Part shown: in pieces, positions 55,787-64,000 of the stretch
How positions within the stretch are numbered: the stretch's first letter is position 1
Layout of the letters: each line of letters starts with the position of its first letter
Assembly (NCBI RefSeq): GCF_030733745.1
Contig: NZ_JASHIK010000004.1
Span: 205,603 to 269,602 of the forward strand
From: Stappia sp. MMSF_3263
Lineage (GTDB): Bacteria > Pseudomonadota > Alphaproteobacteria > Rhizobiales > Stappiaceae
DNA length: 64,000 bases
Direction of reading: 5' to 3'
The notes under the pieces: generated by a model
What the model was told of the DNA's origin: nothing
The model's database searches: none
Seen by the model: only the letters and a program-made list of their open reading frames with translations
Position numbers and translations under genes: made by a program

Positions 55787-55826
55787 TCGCGCGGCACGAC
55801 CGAATTGGGCGGTCTGCCGAAAATGT

Positions 55827-55913
55827 TGGTGCCCAGGAGAGGACTCGAACCTCCACGCCCTTTCGAGCGCTAGCACCTGAAGCTAGTGCGTCTACCAATT
55901 CCGCCACCTGGGC
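55827..55913 (-). tRNA. tRNA-Leu (anticodon CAG)
   Basis: An 87-nt class II tRNA with encoded CCA. The 5' part GCCCAGGTGGCGGAATTGG is typical of tRNA-Leu, the anticodon stem CTAGC/GCTAG holds loop TTCAGGT with anticodon CAG, there is a long variable arm (GCGCTCGAAAGGGCGT), and the acceptor closes with CCTGGGC plus A-CCA. Confidence 0.97.
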
Positions 55914-56172
55914 ACGTGAGGGGCGCTTGTAAGGAACGCTCGCGACCTTGTCAACGGGGCTTTTGCGACCAAATGCCGATCATGCACAACCGCCCTTCAC
56001 AGGAGCCGGCGCAAGGGCTAAGAGACGCGAGGAGATCGGCCGTGCTCCGCCCTTCGGGCGGTGTGCCCGGCCGTCAATCGGATCACGCCCGCTGCGCGCG
56101 GGCAACATCAACGTGGCGACACGGCGCATCTGCCAGGGCAGGGCGCCGGGCCACCGGCAAGGAGCGACAGCC

Positions 56173-57171
56173 ATGTCCGCGGCATCTGGTTCGAAGGCCT
56201 TGAACGGCAAGCTCGTCACCGTTTTCGGCGGATCCGGCTTTCTCGGCCGCCATGTTGTGCGGGCGCTGGCGCGGCGCGGCTACAGGGTGCGCGTCGCCGT
56301 CCGACGTCCCGATCTCGCCGAGCATGTGCAGCCGCTCGGCGCCGTCGGCCAGATCATGCCGGTGCAGGCGAACCTGCGCCACCGCTGGTCGGTCGACCGC
56401 GCCGTGGAAGGGTCCGACGCCGTCGTAAATCTTGTCGGCGTGCTCTATGAGGCCGGTGCCCAGACCTTCGACGCCGTGCAGGATTTCGGTGCCCGTGCCG
56501 TCGCCGAGGCGGCGCGAGGCGCCGGCATCTCCCGCGTGGTGCATGTGTCCGCCATCGGCGCCGATCCGGCATCGGCCTCCGCCTATGCCCGCTCCAAGGC
56601 GGCCGGCGAGGCCGGCGTCCTGGAAACCGTTCCGCAAGCGGTCATCCTTCGCCCGTCCATCGTTTTCGGACCCGAGGACGGGTTCTTCAACCGCTTCGCT
56701 TCCATGTCGCGGATGTCGCCGGTGTTGCCGCTTGTCGGCGGCGGCGAGACGAAATTCCAGCCGGTCTTCGTCGGCGATGTCGCGGAAGTCGTCGCCCGCG
56801 CGGTCGATGGCGAGTTGACGGCCGGCGCCGTCTACGAGCTCGGCGGACCGGAAGTGCGCTCCTTCAGGTCCTGCCTGGAGCTGATGCTGAAGGTCATTCG
56901 CCGCAACCGCATCCTGGCGCCGATCCCCTTCGGCCTCGCCCGCATCAAGGCGCGGGTCCTGCAACTGCTGCCGAACCCGCTGCTCACCGTCGACCAGGTC
57001 GAGCTCTTGAAGAGCGACAATGTCGTGTCCGAGGCAGCGCGCGCCGACGGGCGCACGCTGGAAGGGCTCGGCATCGAGCCACGCACCATGGCCGCGATCC
57101 TGCCGACCTATCTCGATCGGTTCCGCGAGCACGGCCAGTACGACGCCAACCGCGCCGCGCCGGAAAGCTGA
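56173..57171 (+). CDS. Complex I NDUFA9-like NAD(P)-binding protein
   Basis: A 332-residue atypical short-chain dehydrogenase. The Rossmann motif VTVFGGSGFLGRHVV at the N-terminus is followed by VSAIGADPASASAYARSKAAGE, where the SDR Tyr-x3-Lys is present as YARSK, and by RPSIVFGPEDGFFNRF. It belongs to the NDUFA9/NAD-dependent epimerase family, which in mitochondria is an accessory subunit of complex I; in bacteria it may also support quinone or redox metabolism. Start ATG 56173 follows AAGGAG. Commonly found near uppP in alphaproteobacteria, as here. Confidence 0.87.
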   Translation: MSAASGSKALNGKLVTVFGGSGFLGRHVVRALARRGYRVRVAVRRPDLAEHVQPLGAVGQIMPVQANLRHRWSVDRAVEGSDAVVNLVGVLYEAGAQTFDAVQDFGARAVAEAARGAGISRVVHVSAIGADPASASAYARSKAAGEAGVLETVPQAVILRPSIVFGPEDGFFNRFASMSRMSPVLPLVGGGETKFQPVFVGDVAEVVARAVDGELTAGAVYELGGPEVRSFRSCLELMLKVIRRNRILAPIPFGLARIKARVLQLLPNPLLTVDQVELLKSDNVVSEAARADGRTLEGLGIEPRTMAAILPTYLDRFREHGQYDANRAAPES

Positions 57172-57283
57172 AGCGGACCGCTCGACCGCGGCGCCGGACG
57201 GACGCCACACGACCGCGAGACAGGAACGCCCGCGCGCACGCGCCGGGAGGGCGCGCGCGTCGTCGCTGGCGGGCTGCATCCCC

Positions 57284-57586
57284 TCACCGCCACAGGCCCA
57301 GGTCCGACCCGACCCGCTTTGCCTTGTGGTTCATGCTGCCCGTGGGCTCGTAGCCGAAATAGCCACGCGAGAGGCCGATGTCGTGCAACATGGCGTCGTC
57401 AAGGCCCTCGAGCGCCCGGCGAGTTCGCGCGGCCGCCCGCCACACGCGCCAGGCCTTGATCAGCCGGCCTGCTTGCCGCCACAGCCATACCGTGGCGGAA
57501 GGGCGGCGGACGGCGGGGTAGGGAATTGCGATCCCGGTCAGGTCCGTCTTGATGGCGCCGGTCTGGTTCACCCGGATATCGGTCAT
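57284..57586 (-). CDS. DUF1127 (YjiS-like) family protein
   Basis: A 100-residue protein. The C-terminal half carries the Arg-rich DUF1127 motif RRALEGLDDAMLHDIGLSRG. The N-terminal half contains a Trp-rich helix (WLWRQAGRLIKAWRVW). Short DUF1127 proteins in rhizobia bind RNA and affect phosphate and carbon control; whether this longer member does so is not known. Start ATG 57586 behind AGGAGAG. Divergent from the WYL regulator. Confidence 0.8.
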   Translation of the reverse strand: MTDIRVNQTGAIKTDLTGIAIPYPAVRRPSATVWLWRQAGRLIKAWRVWRAAARTRRALEGLDDAMLHDIGLSRGYFGYEPTGSMNHKAKRVGSDLGLWR

Positions 57587-57743
57587 TGCTCTCTCCTGTC
57601 GCTGCGGCCGGTTCCCGATGCGTCTGCGTTGTGGAAACCGGCTATGAAACGCAGGATGGCGGTTCAAACCTGACACCAGCGCGTCAGGATTGTTTTGCTC
57701 AAATGGCGGCAGGCGATTTTTTCGTGACGGCGAGGGAACAACG

Positions 57744-58757
57744 ATGAACGCGATCGAGCGTGCGCTCGGTATCCTGCTCCTCCTGACGGGCGGTCAGCGC
57801 AGCGCCGTTGACCTCGCCCGGCGCTTCGACGTGTCGGTGCGCACCATCTATCGCGACGTCGACAGGCTGATGGCGCTTGGCATTCCCGTCGAGGCCGAAC
57901 GCGGCGCCGAGGGCGGCTACCGGCTGGCGCGCGACTATATCCAGCCGCCGGTGGCGCTGACGCGCGGCGAGACGGCGGCGCTGCTGGTCGCCCAGGCCCT
58001 GGTGCGCGGCCTGAAGGCGACGCCGCTGGTGGCCGAACTCGACAGCGCCGAGGCGAAGCTGCTGGCCTCTCTGCCGCGCGCCGCCCGCGAGCTTTTCTCG
58101 CAAGGCGAGCGCATCGTCGGGATCGAGCGACCGCCCGCCGACATTTTCCACACCGAGCCGGAGACCGCCGGGCCTGGCGACATGCAGCGCGCGGTGGACG
58201 GGTTCATGCACGGGGTCCTGGCCTCCCGCCGGGTGCGCATCACCCATGAAAATCCCTATCGCGCCCGCGTCGTGGACTACGACATCGAACCGCACGGCAT
58301 CCTGTTCGACCGGGACCGCTGGTATCTTTTCGGCCACGATGTCGATCTTGGCTCCGACAGGCTTCTGCGCGCCGACCGGGTGCGGGAGATCGAGGTCAGC
58401 GGCATGGCCTTCCGCCCGCGCGCCGCGCTGTCCGTGCAGAGCCAGATCGGCCGGGCATGGCTGTCGCGCGCCATGCGGCGCTGGGAACGGGAAGGGGAGG
58501 TCAGCGTGTTGCGCGTCACCCTGGACCAGGCGGGGCTGCTGCGGCGCGACTGGTATTATCGCCACGCGCTCTTTCGCGCGCCGCAGGGCGATCTTGTCGA
58601 GATCCGCATTCCCAATGTCGACCCGGCCGTGATCCTGCCGCTGGTCCGCTGGCTTGGCCCCGGCGCGGAACTTGTCGCACCGCAGGGCCTGCGCGCGCGC
58701 CTGGCCGACGAGCTTGCCGGGATGCGCGCTGCCTATGCCTCAGCCGACGAGATATAG
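57744..58757 (+). CDS. HTH-WYL (YafY-type) transcriptional regulator
   Basis: A 337-residue ligand-responsive DNA-binding protein. N-terminal winged helix [40 protein letters not shown], and the WYL domain in the C-terminal half around [22 protein letters not shown]. It is transcribed divergently from DUF1127 and ends convergent with uppP, overlapping that gene by 18 bp. The effector is unknown; WYL domains typically sense nucleotides or nucleic acid fragments. Confidence 0.9.
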   Translation: MNAIERALGILLLLTGGQRSAVDLARRFDVSVRTIYRDVDRLMALGIPVEAERGAEGGYRLARDYIQPPVALTRGETAALLVAQALVRGLKATPLVAELDSAEAKLLASLPRAARELFSQGERIVGIERPPADIFHTEPETAGPGDMQRAVDGFMHGVLASRRVRITHENPYRARVVDYDIEPHGILFDRDRWYLFGHDVDLGSDRLLRADRVREIEVSGMAFRPRAALSVQSQIGRAWLSRAMRRWEREGEVSVLRVTLDQAGLLRRDWYYRHALFRAPQGDLVEIRIPNVDPAVILPLVRWLGPGAELVAPQGLRARLADELAGMRAAYASADEI

Positions 58758-59546
58758 GCCGGCAAAGCCCGCAAGCCCGACGGCGATGCGCCACCAGGCA
58801 AAAGGTGCGAAACCGTGCCGGCTGACGAAGTCGAGCAACCGGCGGACGACGAACACGGCGGTGACGAAAGCGGCGATGAAGCCGACGCCGATCACGGTGG
58901 CATCGTCGAGAGAGAGGATGTCGCGGTTCTTGTAGAGATCGTAGGCGAAGGCGCCGGCCATGGTCGGCATGGCGAGGAAGAAGGAGAACTCGGCCGCCGA
59001 ACGCTTGTCGGTGCCCAGCAGCAGCGCGCCGGCAATGGTCGCGCCGGAGCGCGACACGCCGGGCACCATGGCGAGCGTCTGGAAGCAGCCGATCGCAAGG
59101 CACAGCCACAGCGGGTAGTCCATCGCGTTGGTATGGCGCACGCGCAAGGTCATCTTGTCGACAACAAGCAGGACTATGCCGCCCAGGATGAGCGTGGTGC
59201 AGATCAGCGCGGGCGACTCGAACAGCACCGCCTTGATGAAACCATGCGCCATGACGCCGATGATCGCGGCGGGCAGGAAGGCGAGCAGGATGCCGGCGAC
59301 AAAGCGTCGTGCCGACGCCTGATGCGGCAGGGCAAGGGCGATGGAGAGAAGACGCTGGAAATAGACCGTGAGAATGGCAAGGATCGCGCCGAGCTGGATC
59401 AGCACCTCGAAAGTCTTGCCGGTGCTCTCGAATCCGATGAAATGTCCAAGCAGCAATATGTGGCCGGTGGACGAGACGGGGATGAATTCCGTCAGTCCCT
59501 CGACGAGACCGAGAACGAGCGCTCCGACCAGTGTGTCCGCTTGCAT
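58740..59546 (-). CDS. uppP: Undecaprenyl-diphosphatase UppP (BacA)
   Basis: Recycles undecaprenyl pyrophosphate to the monophosphate lipid carrier for peptidoglycan, LPS and glycan synthesis. 268 residues with about eight TM segments. Catalytic motifs [14 protein letters not shown] near the N-terminus and [10 protein letters not shown] in the middle are intact. Confers bacitracin tolerance when overexpressed. Full length. Its 3' end overlaps the WYL gene by 18 bp on the opposite strand. Confidence 0.96.
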   Translation of the reverse strand: MQADTLVGALVLGLVEGLTEFIPVSSTGHILLLGHFIGFESTGKTFEVLIQLGAILAILTVYFQRLLSIALALPHQASARRFVAGILLAFLPAAIIGVMAHGFIKAVLFESPALICTTLILGGIVLLVVDKMTLRVRHTNAMDYPLWLCLAIGCFQTLAMVPGVSRSGATIAGALLLGTDKRSAAEFSFFLAMPTMAGAFAYDLYKNRDILSLDDATVIGVGFIAAFVTAVFVVRRLLDFVSRHGFAPFAWWRIAVGLAGFAGLYLVG

Positions 59547-59712
59547 GGGAAGGGTCTCCGGAATTTTTTCTCGCGTGTGTCGCGCCTGTGCCGCACCCGG
59601 GGGAAAACCGGAGCGCGCACCGTGGAGGGTGATTGCCGCGTTGTACGATGGCAGCGCGCGGCGTATACGGGTCGCCTGCCGGTGCGGCCCTGTTTTGCAC
59701 CGTTTGATTAAC

Positions 59713-59726
59713 CGTAACCGGTTACG
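59713..59726. promoter_or_regulatory. Perfect 14-bp palindrome CGTAACCGGTTACG upstream of GST gene
   Basis: Self-complementary over 14 bp, 8 bp before the GST start codon, so a bound repressor would block translation or transcription start. The palindrome is not followed by a T-run. Confidence 0.45.
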
Positions 59727-59734
59727 ATCCTGTT

Positions 59735-60427
59735 ATGCTGACATTGTATCGCCACCCATTCTCGCCCGTGTCGCGGTTCGTCCAGCTTGTGCTGTCCGAA
59801 TACGGCGCCAAGGTGGAGCTTGTCACCGAACGTCCGTGGGAGCGGCGGCGGGGCTTCCTGATGCTCAATCCGGCGGGTTCCGTGCCGGTGCTGCAGGAAA
59901 ACGACGGCCCCCCTGTATGCGGCGCCTTCGCCATCATGGAGTATCTCGACGAGACGCGCGGCTATGCTGTCGGCGACCGCCGGTTGATGCCGGACCATCC
60001 CGATGCCCGTGCCGAGACGCGCCGCCTCGTCGACTGGGCCGTCAACAAGCTGGACGCCGATGTCGTGGGTCCCTTCGTGCGCGAGCGGGTCTACAAGCAG
60101 GAAATGCGGGGGTCCGAGGGCGGCGGTTCGCCGGATTCGGCCGTCTTGCGCGCGGCGCGGTCCAATATCGGCCACCATCTGCGCTATTTCGGATATCTTG
60201 CCGCCTCACGCAACTGGCTTGCCGGCGAGCGGCTGACCTTCGCGGACTTCGCCGTCGCCGCCGAGCTTTCCTGCGCGGACTACCTGGGTGAGGTGCCATG
60301 GGCGGAGGAGGAAAACGTGAAGGCCTGGTACGCGCGCATCAAGTCGCGCCCGAGCTTCCGTCCGCTGCTGGCGGAAAAGATGCTGGGCATGCCCCCGGCG
60401 CCGGCCTACGCGGATCTCGACTTCTGA
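59735..60427 (+). CDS. Glutathione S-transferase family protein
   Basis: A 230-residue GST. The N-terminal thioredoxin-like domain MLTLYRHPFSPVSRFVQLVL has a Ser/Pro-type active site (HPFSPVSR), followed by NPAGSVPVLQENDGPPVCGA with the cis-Pro. The C-terminal helical domain holds LTFADFAVAAELSCADYLG. Followed by queG with an overlap at the stop codon, so the two are probably in one transcript. Confidence 0.9.
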   Translation: MLTLYRHPFSPVSRFVQLVLSEYGAKVELVTERPWERRRGFLMLNPAGSVPVLQENDGPPVCGAFAIMEYLDETRGYAVGDRRLMPDHPDARAETRRLVDWAVNKLDADVVGPFVRERVYKQEMRGSEGGGSPDSAVLRAARSNIGHHLRYFGYLAASRNWLAGERLTFADFAVAAELSCADYLGEVPWAEEENVKAWYARIKSRPSFRPLLAEKMLGMPPAPAYADLDF

Positions 60428-61587
60428 GCACGGGCAAGGCCGAACGTCTGAAGGACAGCCTGCTGGAAAAGGCCGCGGCGCTCGGCTTCGACGCCGCCCG
60501 GGTCGCCGATGCGGGCGCCGTTCCGCAAACCCCCTCCCGGCTGCGTGCATTCATCGCCGACGGTCATCACGGCACGATGCAGTGGATGGCGGAAACCGAG
60601 GAGCGCCGTGCGGCCCCTTCGGCGCTGTGGCCGGGCGCGCGGCGCATCGTCACACTGGCGCTGTCCTACACGCCGGACGGAGATCCCCTTGCCACCCTGT
60701 CGCGGGGCGACCGCGCGAACATTTCCGTCTATGCCCGCAACCGTGATTATCACGACGTCATCAAGGGACGGTTGAAGGAGCTGGCGCAGCATCTTCTGGC
60801 CCAGGCGCGGCGCATGGGGATCGAGGGGGAGGTCAAGGTCTTCGTCGACACGGCGCCGGTGATGGAGAAGCCGCTGGCGGAAGCCGCCGGCCTCGGCTGG
60901 CAGGGCAAGCACACGAACCTCGTCTCCCGTGACCTCGGTTCCTGGTTCTTTCTCGGCGAGATCTTCACCGATATCGACCTGCCGGTGGATACGCCCGAGC
61001 GCGACCATTGCGGGTCCTGTCGGGCCTGCCTCGATGCCTGCCCCACGGATGCCTTTCCCGCGCCCTACCGCCTCGATGCCAGGCGCTGCATCTCCTACCT
61101 GACGATCGAGCACGCCGGGCCGGTGCCGGAGGAGTTCCGCGCCGCCATGGGCAACCGCATCTATGGTTGCGACGATTGCCTCGCCGCCTGTCCCTGGAAC
61201 AAGTTCGCGCAAACGGCACGCGAGGCGAAGCTGGCGGCGCGTGCCGACCTTGTCGCCCCGCCGCTTGCCGACCTCTTGCAGCTGGACGATGCCGCCTTCC
61301 GGGCACTGTTCTCCGGTTCGCCGGTCAAGCGCATCGGGCGCGACCGCTTCCTGCGCAACGTGCTGATCGCGGCCGGCAACTCGCTCGACCCGGCGCTTGT
61401 GCCGGGCATCGAGCCACGTCTCGCCGATGCAAGCCCCCTGGTGCGCGGGACCGCCGTGTGGGCGCTGTCACGCCTGCTGGAAGGGCAGGCCTTCGAGCAT
61501 CTTGCGGACCGGCATGAACCCGGAGAGCCGGATGAGGATGTCCTGGCCGAATGGACGGCGGCCAGCCGCCGCGTTGCAGGTTCTTAA
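60424..61587 (+). CDS. queG: Epoxyqueuosine reductase QueG
   Basis: Cobalamin-dependent final step of queuosine tRNA modification. The frame matches QueG over its full length: FVDTAPVMEKPLAEAAGLGW, two ferredoxin-type motifs CGSCRACLDACPTDAF and CDDCLAACPWNKF, and a C-terminal HEAT-like part. No ATG, GTG or TTG exists where the family begins. The only canonical in-frame start is ATG 60298, which would add 42 unrelated residues and lie inside the GST gene. CTG 60424, overlapping the GST stop as CTGA, fits the family start. Confidence 0.9.
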   Translation: MSTGKAERLKDSLLEKAAALGFDAARVADAGAVPQTPSRLRAFIADGHHGTMQWMAETEERRAAPSALWPGARRIVTLALSYTPDGDPLATLSRGDRANISVYARNRDYHDVIKGRLKELAQHLLAQARRMGIEGEVKVFVDTAPVMEKPLAEAAGLGWQGKHTNLVSRDLGSWFFLGEIFTDIDLPVDTPERDHCGSCRACLDACPTDAFPAPYRLDARRCISYLTIEHAGPVPEEFRAAMGNRIYGCDDCLAACPWNKFAQTAREAKLAARADLVAPPLADLLQLDDAAFRALFSGSPVKRIGRDRFLRNVLIAAGNSLDPALVPGIEPRLADASPLVRGTAVWALSRLLEGQAFEHLADRHEPGEPDEDVLAEWTAASRRVAGS

Positions 61588-62783
61588 CGCCAGTAGTCGT
61601 TGCCGGCCTGCTTGTAGAGCCGCGCCAGCACCATCTTGTGCACTTCCGAGGCGCCGTCCACCAGGCGCGCGGCGCGGGCGTAGCGGTAGATCCATTCCAG
61701 GATCGTATCGGTCGAGTAGCCGCGCGCGCCGTTGAGCTGGATCGCGGTATCGGCCGCCTGGTGCAGCGTGTCCGCCACATGGATCTTGGCCGATGAGACC
61801 TCGGCGCGGGCCTTGTCGCCCCGGTCGAGCTGCCAGGCGGCGTTGAAGACCAGCAGCCGGCCGATCTGGATGTTGTGGGCAAGTTCGCCAAGGGCCAGCT
61901 GCACCGATTCGCGCTCGCCCAGCCGCGAGCCGAACCCCTCGCGCCCGTCGACATAGTCCTGGGCGATCTCCATGCAGCGCTGGGCAAGGCCGAGCCAGCG
62001 CATGCAATGGGTCAGGCGTGCCGGGCCGAGACGGATCTGGGTCAGGCGGAGGCCGTCGCCGACCTCCATCAGCCGGTTCTCGTCGGCAATCTCGAGCCCG
62101 TCGAATTCCAGCTCGCAGACGCCGCCGTGCTCGTCCGGTCCCATGTTGCCGATGCGTCGGACGATCCGCCAGCCGGGCTGGTCCGCATGGAAGAGGAACC
62201 CGGTCAGATGTCGTCGCTTTTCCTCCTGGTTGGGGTCCGTACGGGCCATCAGGATGAAATGCTTGGCGACCGCCGCGCCGGAAATGAACCATTTGCGGCC
62301 GTGGATCCGCCAGGTGTCGCCATGGCGTTCGGCGCGGGTCTGGATCATGCCGGGATCCGAACCGCCGCCGGGATGGGGCTCGGTCATGGCGAAGGATGAA
62401 TTGACCTTGCCCTCGACCACCGGCTGCAGCCACCAGTCCTTCTGCGCCGGCGTGCCGACCGCCTCGATGACGCGCATGTTGCCGTCATCGGGGGCCGCGC
62501 AATTGAAGCAGGCCGGGCCGAAGATCGACCGGTTGGCCTCCGTGTAGAAGATGCTCTGCCCGACCATGGAAAGCCCGAGCCCGCCGAGCGCTTCCGGCAT
62601 TTGCGGTGCCCACAGCCCGGCCGCCTTGGCTTTCTCGCGGACCTGGTCGCGCAGCTCCATGCGGAGGTTATCGAACTCGTTGTAGTTCGCCCGGTCATCC
62701 TCCAGCGGCCTGACGTGTTCGGCAACGAAGGCGCGCACCTGGTCGCGCAGCTCGGCGTGACGGGGATCGATGCTGAAATCCAT
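61584..62783 (-). CDS. Acyl-CoA dehydrogenase
   Basis: A 399-residue FAD-dependent acyl-CoA dehydrogenase, with MTEPHPGGGSDPGMIQT (FAD/substrate loop), KWFISGAA and a C-terminal segment ARGYSTDTILEWIYRYARAA typical of ACAD10/11-like bacterial members. ATG 62783 follows AGGAA at good spacing; ATG 62798, which overlaps the SDR stop, is possible. Second gene of a pair with the SDR. Its 3' end overlaps queG by 4 nt on the other strand. Substrate unknown. Confidence 0.93.
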   Translation of the reverse strand: MDFSIDPRHAELRDQVRAFVAEHVRPLEDDRANYNEFDNLRMELRDQVREKAKAAGLWAPQMPEALGGLGLSMVGQSIFYTEANRSIFGPACFNCAAPDDGNMRVIEAVGTPAQKDWWLQPVVEGKVNSSFAMTEPHPGGGSDPGMIQTRAERHGDTWRIHGRKWFISGAAVAKHFILMARTDPNQEEKRRHLTGFLFHADQPGWRIVRRIGNMGPDEHGGVCELEFDGLEIADENRLMEVGDGLRLTQIRLGPARLTHCMRWLGLAQRCMEIAQDYVDGREGFGSRLGERESVQLALGELAHNIQIGRLLVFNAAWQLDRGDKARAEVSSAKIHVADTLHQAADTAIQLNGARGYSTDTILEWIYRYARAARLVDGASEVHKMVLARLYKQAGNDYWR

Positions 62784-62794
62784 GGCTTCATTCC

Positions 62795-63559
62795 TCATGC
62801 AAGCAGGTGGCCGCCATCGACCGGGACGGCCGCCCCGGTCATGAAGCGCGAGGCGTCGCTCGCCAGCAACAGGAACGGACCGTCCAGATCCTCGAACCGG
62901 CCGATGCGGCGCATCGGGATCTGGCGGATCGTCGCCTTCCCCGCATTCGTCTCGAAATAGCCCTCGTTGATCTCCGTTTCGAAATATCCAGGCTCGATCG
63001 CGTTGACGCGGATGTTGTTGCGGGCGAATTCAAGTGCCAGCGCCTTGGTCATCTGCACGACGCCGGCCTTGGAGACGCAGTAGGACGCCGTGCCGAGGCT
63101 GACCCGTTCGCCCAGAATCGAGGCGATGTTGATGATGTTGCCGGGGGTGCCCGTGTCGCGCCAGTGGCGGGCGGTCGCGATCGCCATCAGCCAGACACCG
63201 CGCAGGTTCACCGACATGACCGCGTCGAAATCTTCGGCCGTCTGGTCAATGGCAAGGCCGCTGCGGGCGATGCCGGCATTATTGACGAGAATGTCGAGGC
63301 CGCCGAGTTTCGACACCACGTCGGCGACGCAGGCATGGATGGAAGCCCCGTCGCCGACATCGAGGCCGATGGCCACCGCTCGTTGCGCTCCCAGTTCTCC
63401 CAGTTCCGAGACGAGCTCCTCAAGGCGGTCCGTGCGGCGGGCGGCGACCGCCACCGAGGCCCCGTTCCGGGCCGCAACCCGGGCGAAATGGGCACCCAGT
63501 CCGCTCGATGCGCCGGTGATCAGTATCTTCCGGCCGGCAAGGTCGGCTTTGAAGGTCAT
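62795..63559 (-). CDS. SDR family NAD(P)-dependent oxidoreductase
   Basis: A 254-residue short-chain dehydrogenase, closest in layout to FabG/3-hydroxyacyl-CoA dehydrogenase types. Cofactor motif TGASSGLGAHFARV, NNAGIARSG, catalytic Ser in IASILGERVS and Tyr-Lys in SYCVSKAG; C-terminus MTGAAVPVDGGHLLA. ATG 63559 follows AGGGGAA. With the acyl-CoA dehydrogenase it forms a likely beta-oxidation-type pair. Confidence 0.93.
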   Translation of the reverse strand: MTFKADLAGRKILITGASSGLGAHFARVAARNGASVAVAARRTDRLEELVSELGELGAQRAVAIGLDVGDGASIHACVADVVSKLGGLDILVNNAGIARSGLAIDQTAEDFDAVMSVNLRGVWLMAIATARHWRDTGTPGNIINIASILGERVSLGTASYCVSKAGVVQMTKALALEFARNNIRVNAIEPGYFETEINEGYFETNAGKATIRQIPMRRIGRFEDLDGPFLLLASDASRFMTGAAVPVDGGHLLA

Positions 63560-63600
63560 GGGTTCCCCTGTCGTTGTGTTTGGAACGCCTGGCCTGGCGG

Positions 63601-64000
63601 TTACCGGGTCAGCGTGGAAAAGGCGCGCAGCACCTGCGTGTAGACGTCGCGCTTGAAAGGAATGACGAGCTCGGGAAGCTCCGCCGCCGGCCTCCAGCGC
63701 CAGTCGCAGAACTCCGCCTTGTGGCCGTCGGGCGGTGTCAGTATGTCGATCTCGGCCTCCTCGCCCTCGAAGCGGAACGCATACCATTTCTGCGTCTGCC
63801 CCTTGTAGCGGGCCGTGTGCTTGGTGGAGACCAGTTCCGCAGGATAGTCGTACGAAAACCACTGCGGCGCCTCGGCGAGCAGCGTGACGCTGCGGATCGA
63901 GGTCTCCTCGTAGAGCTCGCGTCGGGCGGCCGCCAGCGGGTCCTCGTCGGCGTCGATGCCGCCTTGCGGCATCTGCCAGCAATGGTCCGGGTCGGGGGGG
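63601..64000 (-). CDS. rppH: RNA pyrophosphohydrolase RppH, N-terminus cut by window edge
   Basis: The 3' part (about 133 codons) of a Nudix hydrolase; the frame continues to the window edge. HCWQMPQGGIDADEDPLAAA and RELYEETSI form the Nudix box with the RppH-specific WQMPQGG; the C-terminal block QKWYAFRFEG and FCDWRWRPAAELPELV also fits RppH. About 35-40 N-terminal residues are missing. RppH removes pyrophosphate from triphosphorylated mRNA 5' ends and starts RNase E decay. Confidence 0.9.
   Translation of the reverse strand, partial: PPDPDHCWQMPQGGIDADEDPLAAARRELYEETSIRSVTLLAEAPQWFSYDYPAELVSTKHTARYKGQTQKWYAFRFEGEEAEIDILTPPDGHKAEFCDWRWRPAAELPELVIPFKRDVYTQVLRAFSTLTR

Overview
The window is 64 kb of GC-rich, densely coded chromosomal DNA. 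The gene content is that of a free-living alphaproteobacterium of the Rhizobiales/Hyphomicrobiales type: pckA beside chvI-chvG-hprK-EIIA-HPr-ahcY, a Tyr-type DivL next to TsaE, alphaproteobacterial AddAB, a GcrA-like zinc protein, DUF1127, DUF1150 paired with Hsp20, a TIGR02300 zinc-ribbon protein, and the block lptC-lptA-lptB-rpoN-hpf-ptsN. This is inferred from gene families and order; no genus can be named safely. Most of the window is housekeeping chromosome. No transposase, integrase, rRNA operon or CRISPR array was seen.

Layout. 1-7.7 kb (minus strand): a cut-off Fe-S (6-4) photolyase, a small GcrA-like protein, an OmpA lipoprotein with an L,D-transpeptidase, an XdhC/XdhC/MoeA-MobA operon for molybdenum-cofactor maturation, and pckA. 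8-16 kb (plus): a MATE exporter, the ChvI-ChvG two-component system coupled to an incomplete PTS (HprK, EIIA-Man, HPr), a VOC protein and ahcY. 16-28 kb (plus): divL, a tsaE-sugar kinase fusion, a MurU-like nucleotidyltransferase, addB, addA and trxA. 28-38 kb: grpE, a TRIC-type channel, sppA-ihfB-lapA, panB, DUF488, aroA-cmk-rpsA, TIGR02300 and tRNA-Ala(GGC).

38.2-40 kb holds the most unusual item: a radical SAM/SPASM-type enzyme followed 14 bp later by a 65-residue peptide ending in an aromatic/Gln-rich tail. They are inserted between tRNA-Ala and a chemoreceptor gene and look like a minimal RiPP maturation cassette. 40-49 kb: a chemoreceptor with a separate secreted PDC/Cache-like protein, a heat-shock operon (Hsp20-DUF1150) behind a sigma-32-like promoter, and then, on the minus strand, lptC-lptA-lptB-rpoN-hpf-ptsN. 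49-55 kb: RNase D and a tightly overlapping five-gene surface-sugar operon (hexapeptide acyltransferase, BKACE enzyme, glycosyltransferase, Gfo/Idh oxidoreductase, DegT aminotransferase), with a divergent methyltransferase. 55.8-64 kb: tRNA-Leu(CAG), an NDUFA9-like protein, DUF1127, a WYL regulator, uppP, a glutathione transferase, queG, an acyl-CoA dehydrogenase/SDR pair and a cut-off rppH.

How genes work together. Envelope themes recur: L,D-transpeptidase, OmpA lipoprotein, AmgK/MurU-type sugar salvage, UppP, Lpt export, the glycan operon, and ChvGI envelope-stress/acid signalling. PTS regulatory proteins appear twice (HprK/EIIA/HPr at 12-14 kb and PtsN at 44 kb) without any sugar permease. 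Start codons were chosen by ribosome-binding sites, family length and overlaps; where the choice is uncertain it is stated.
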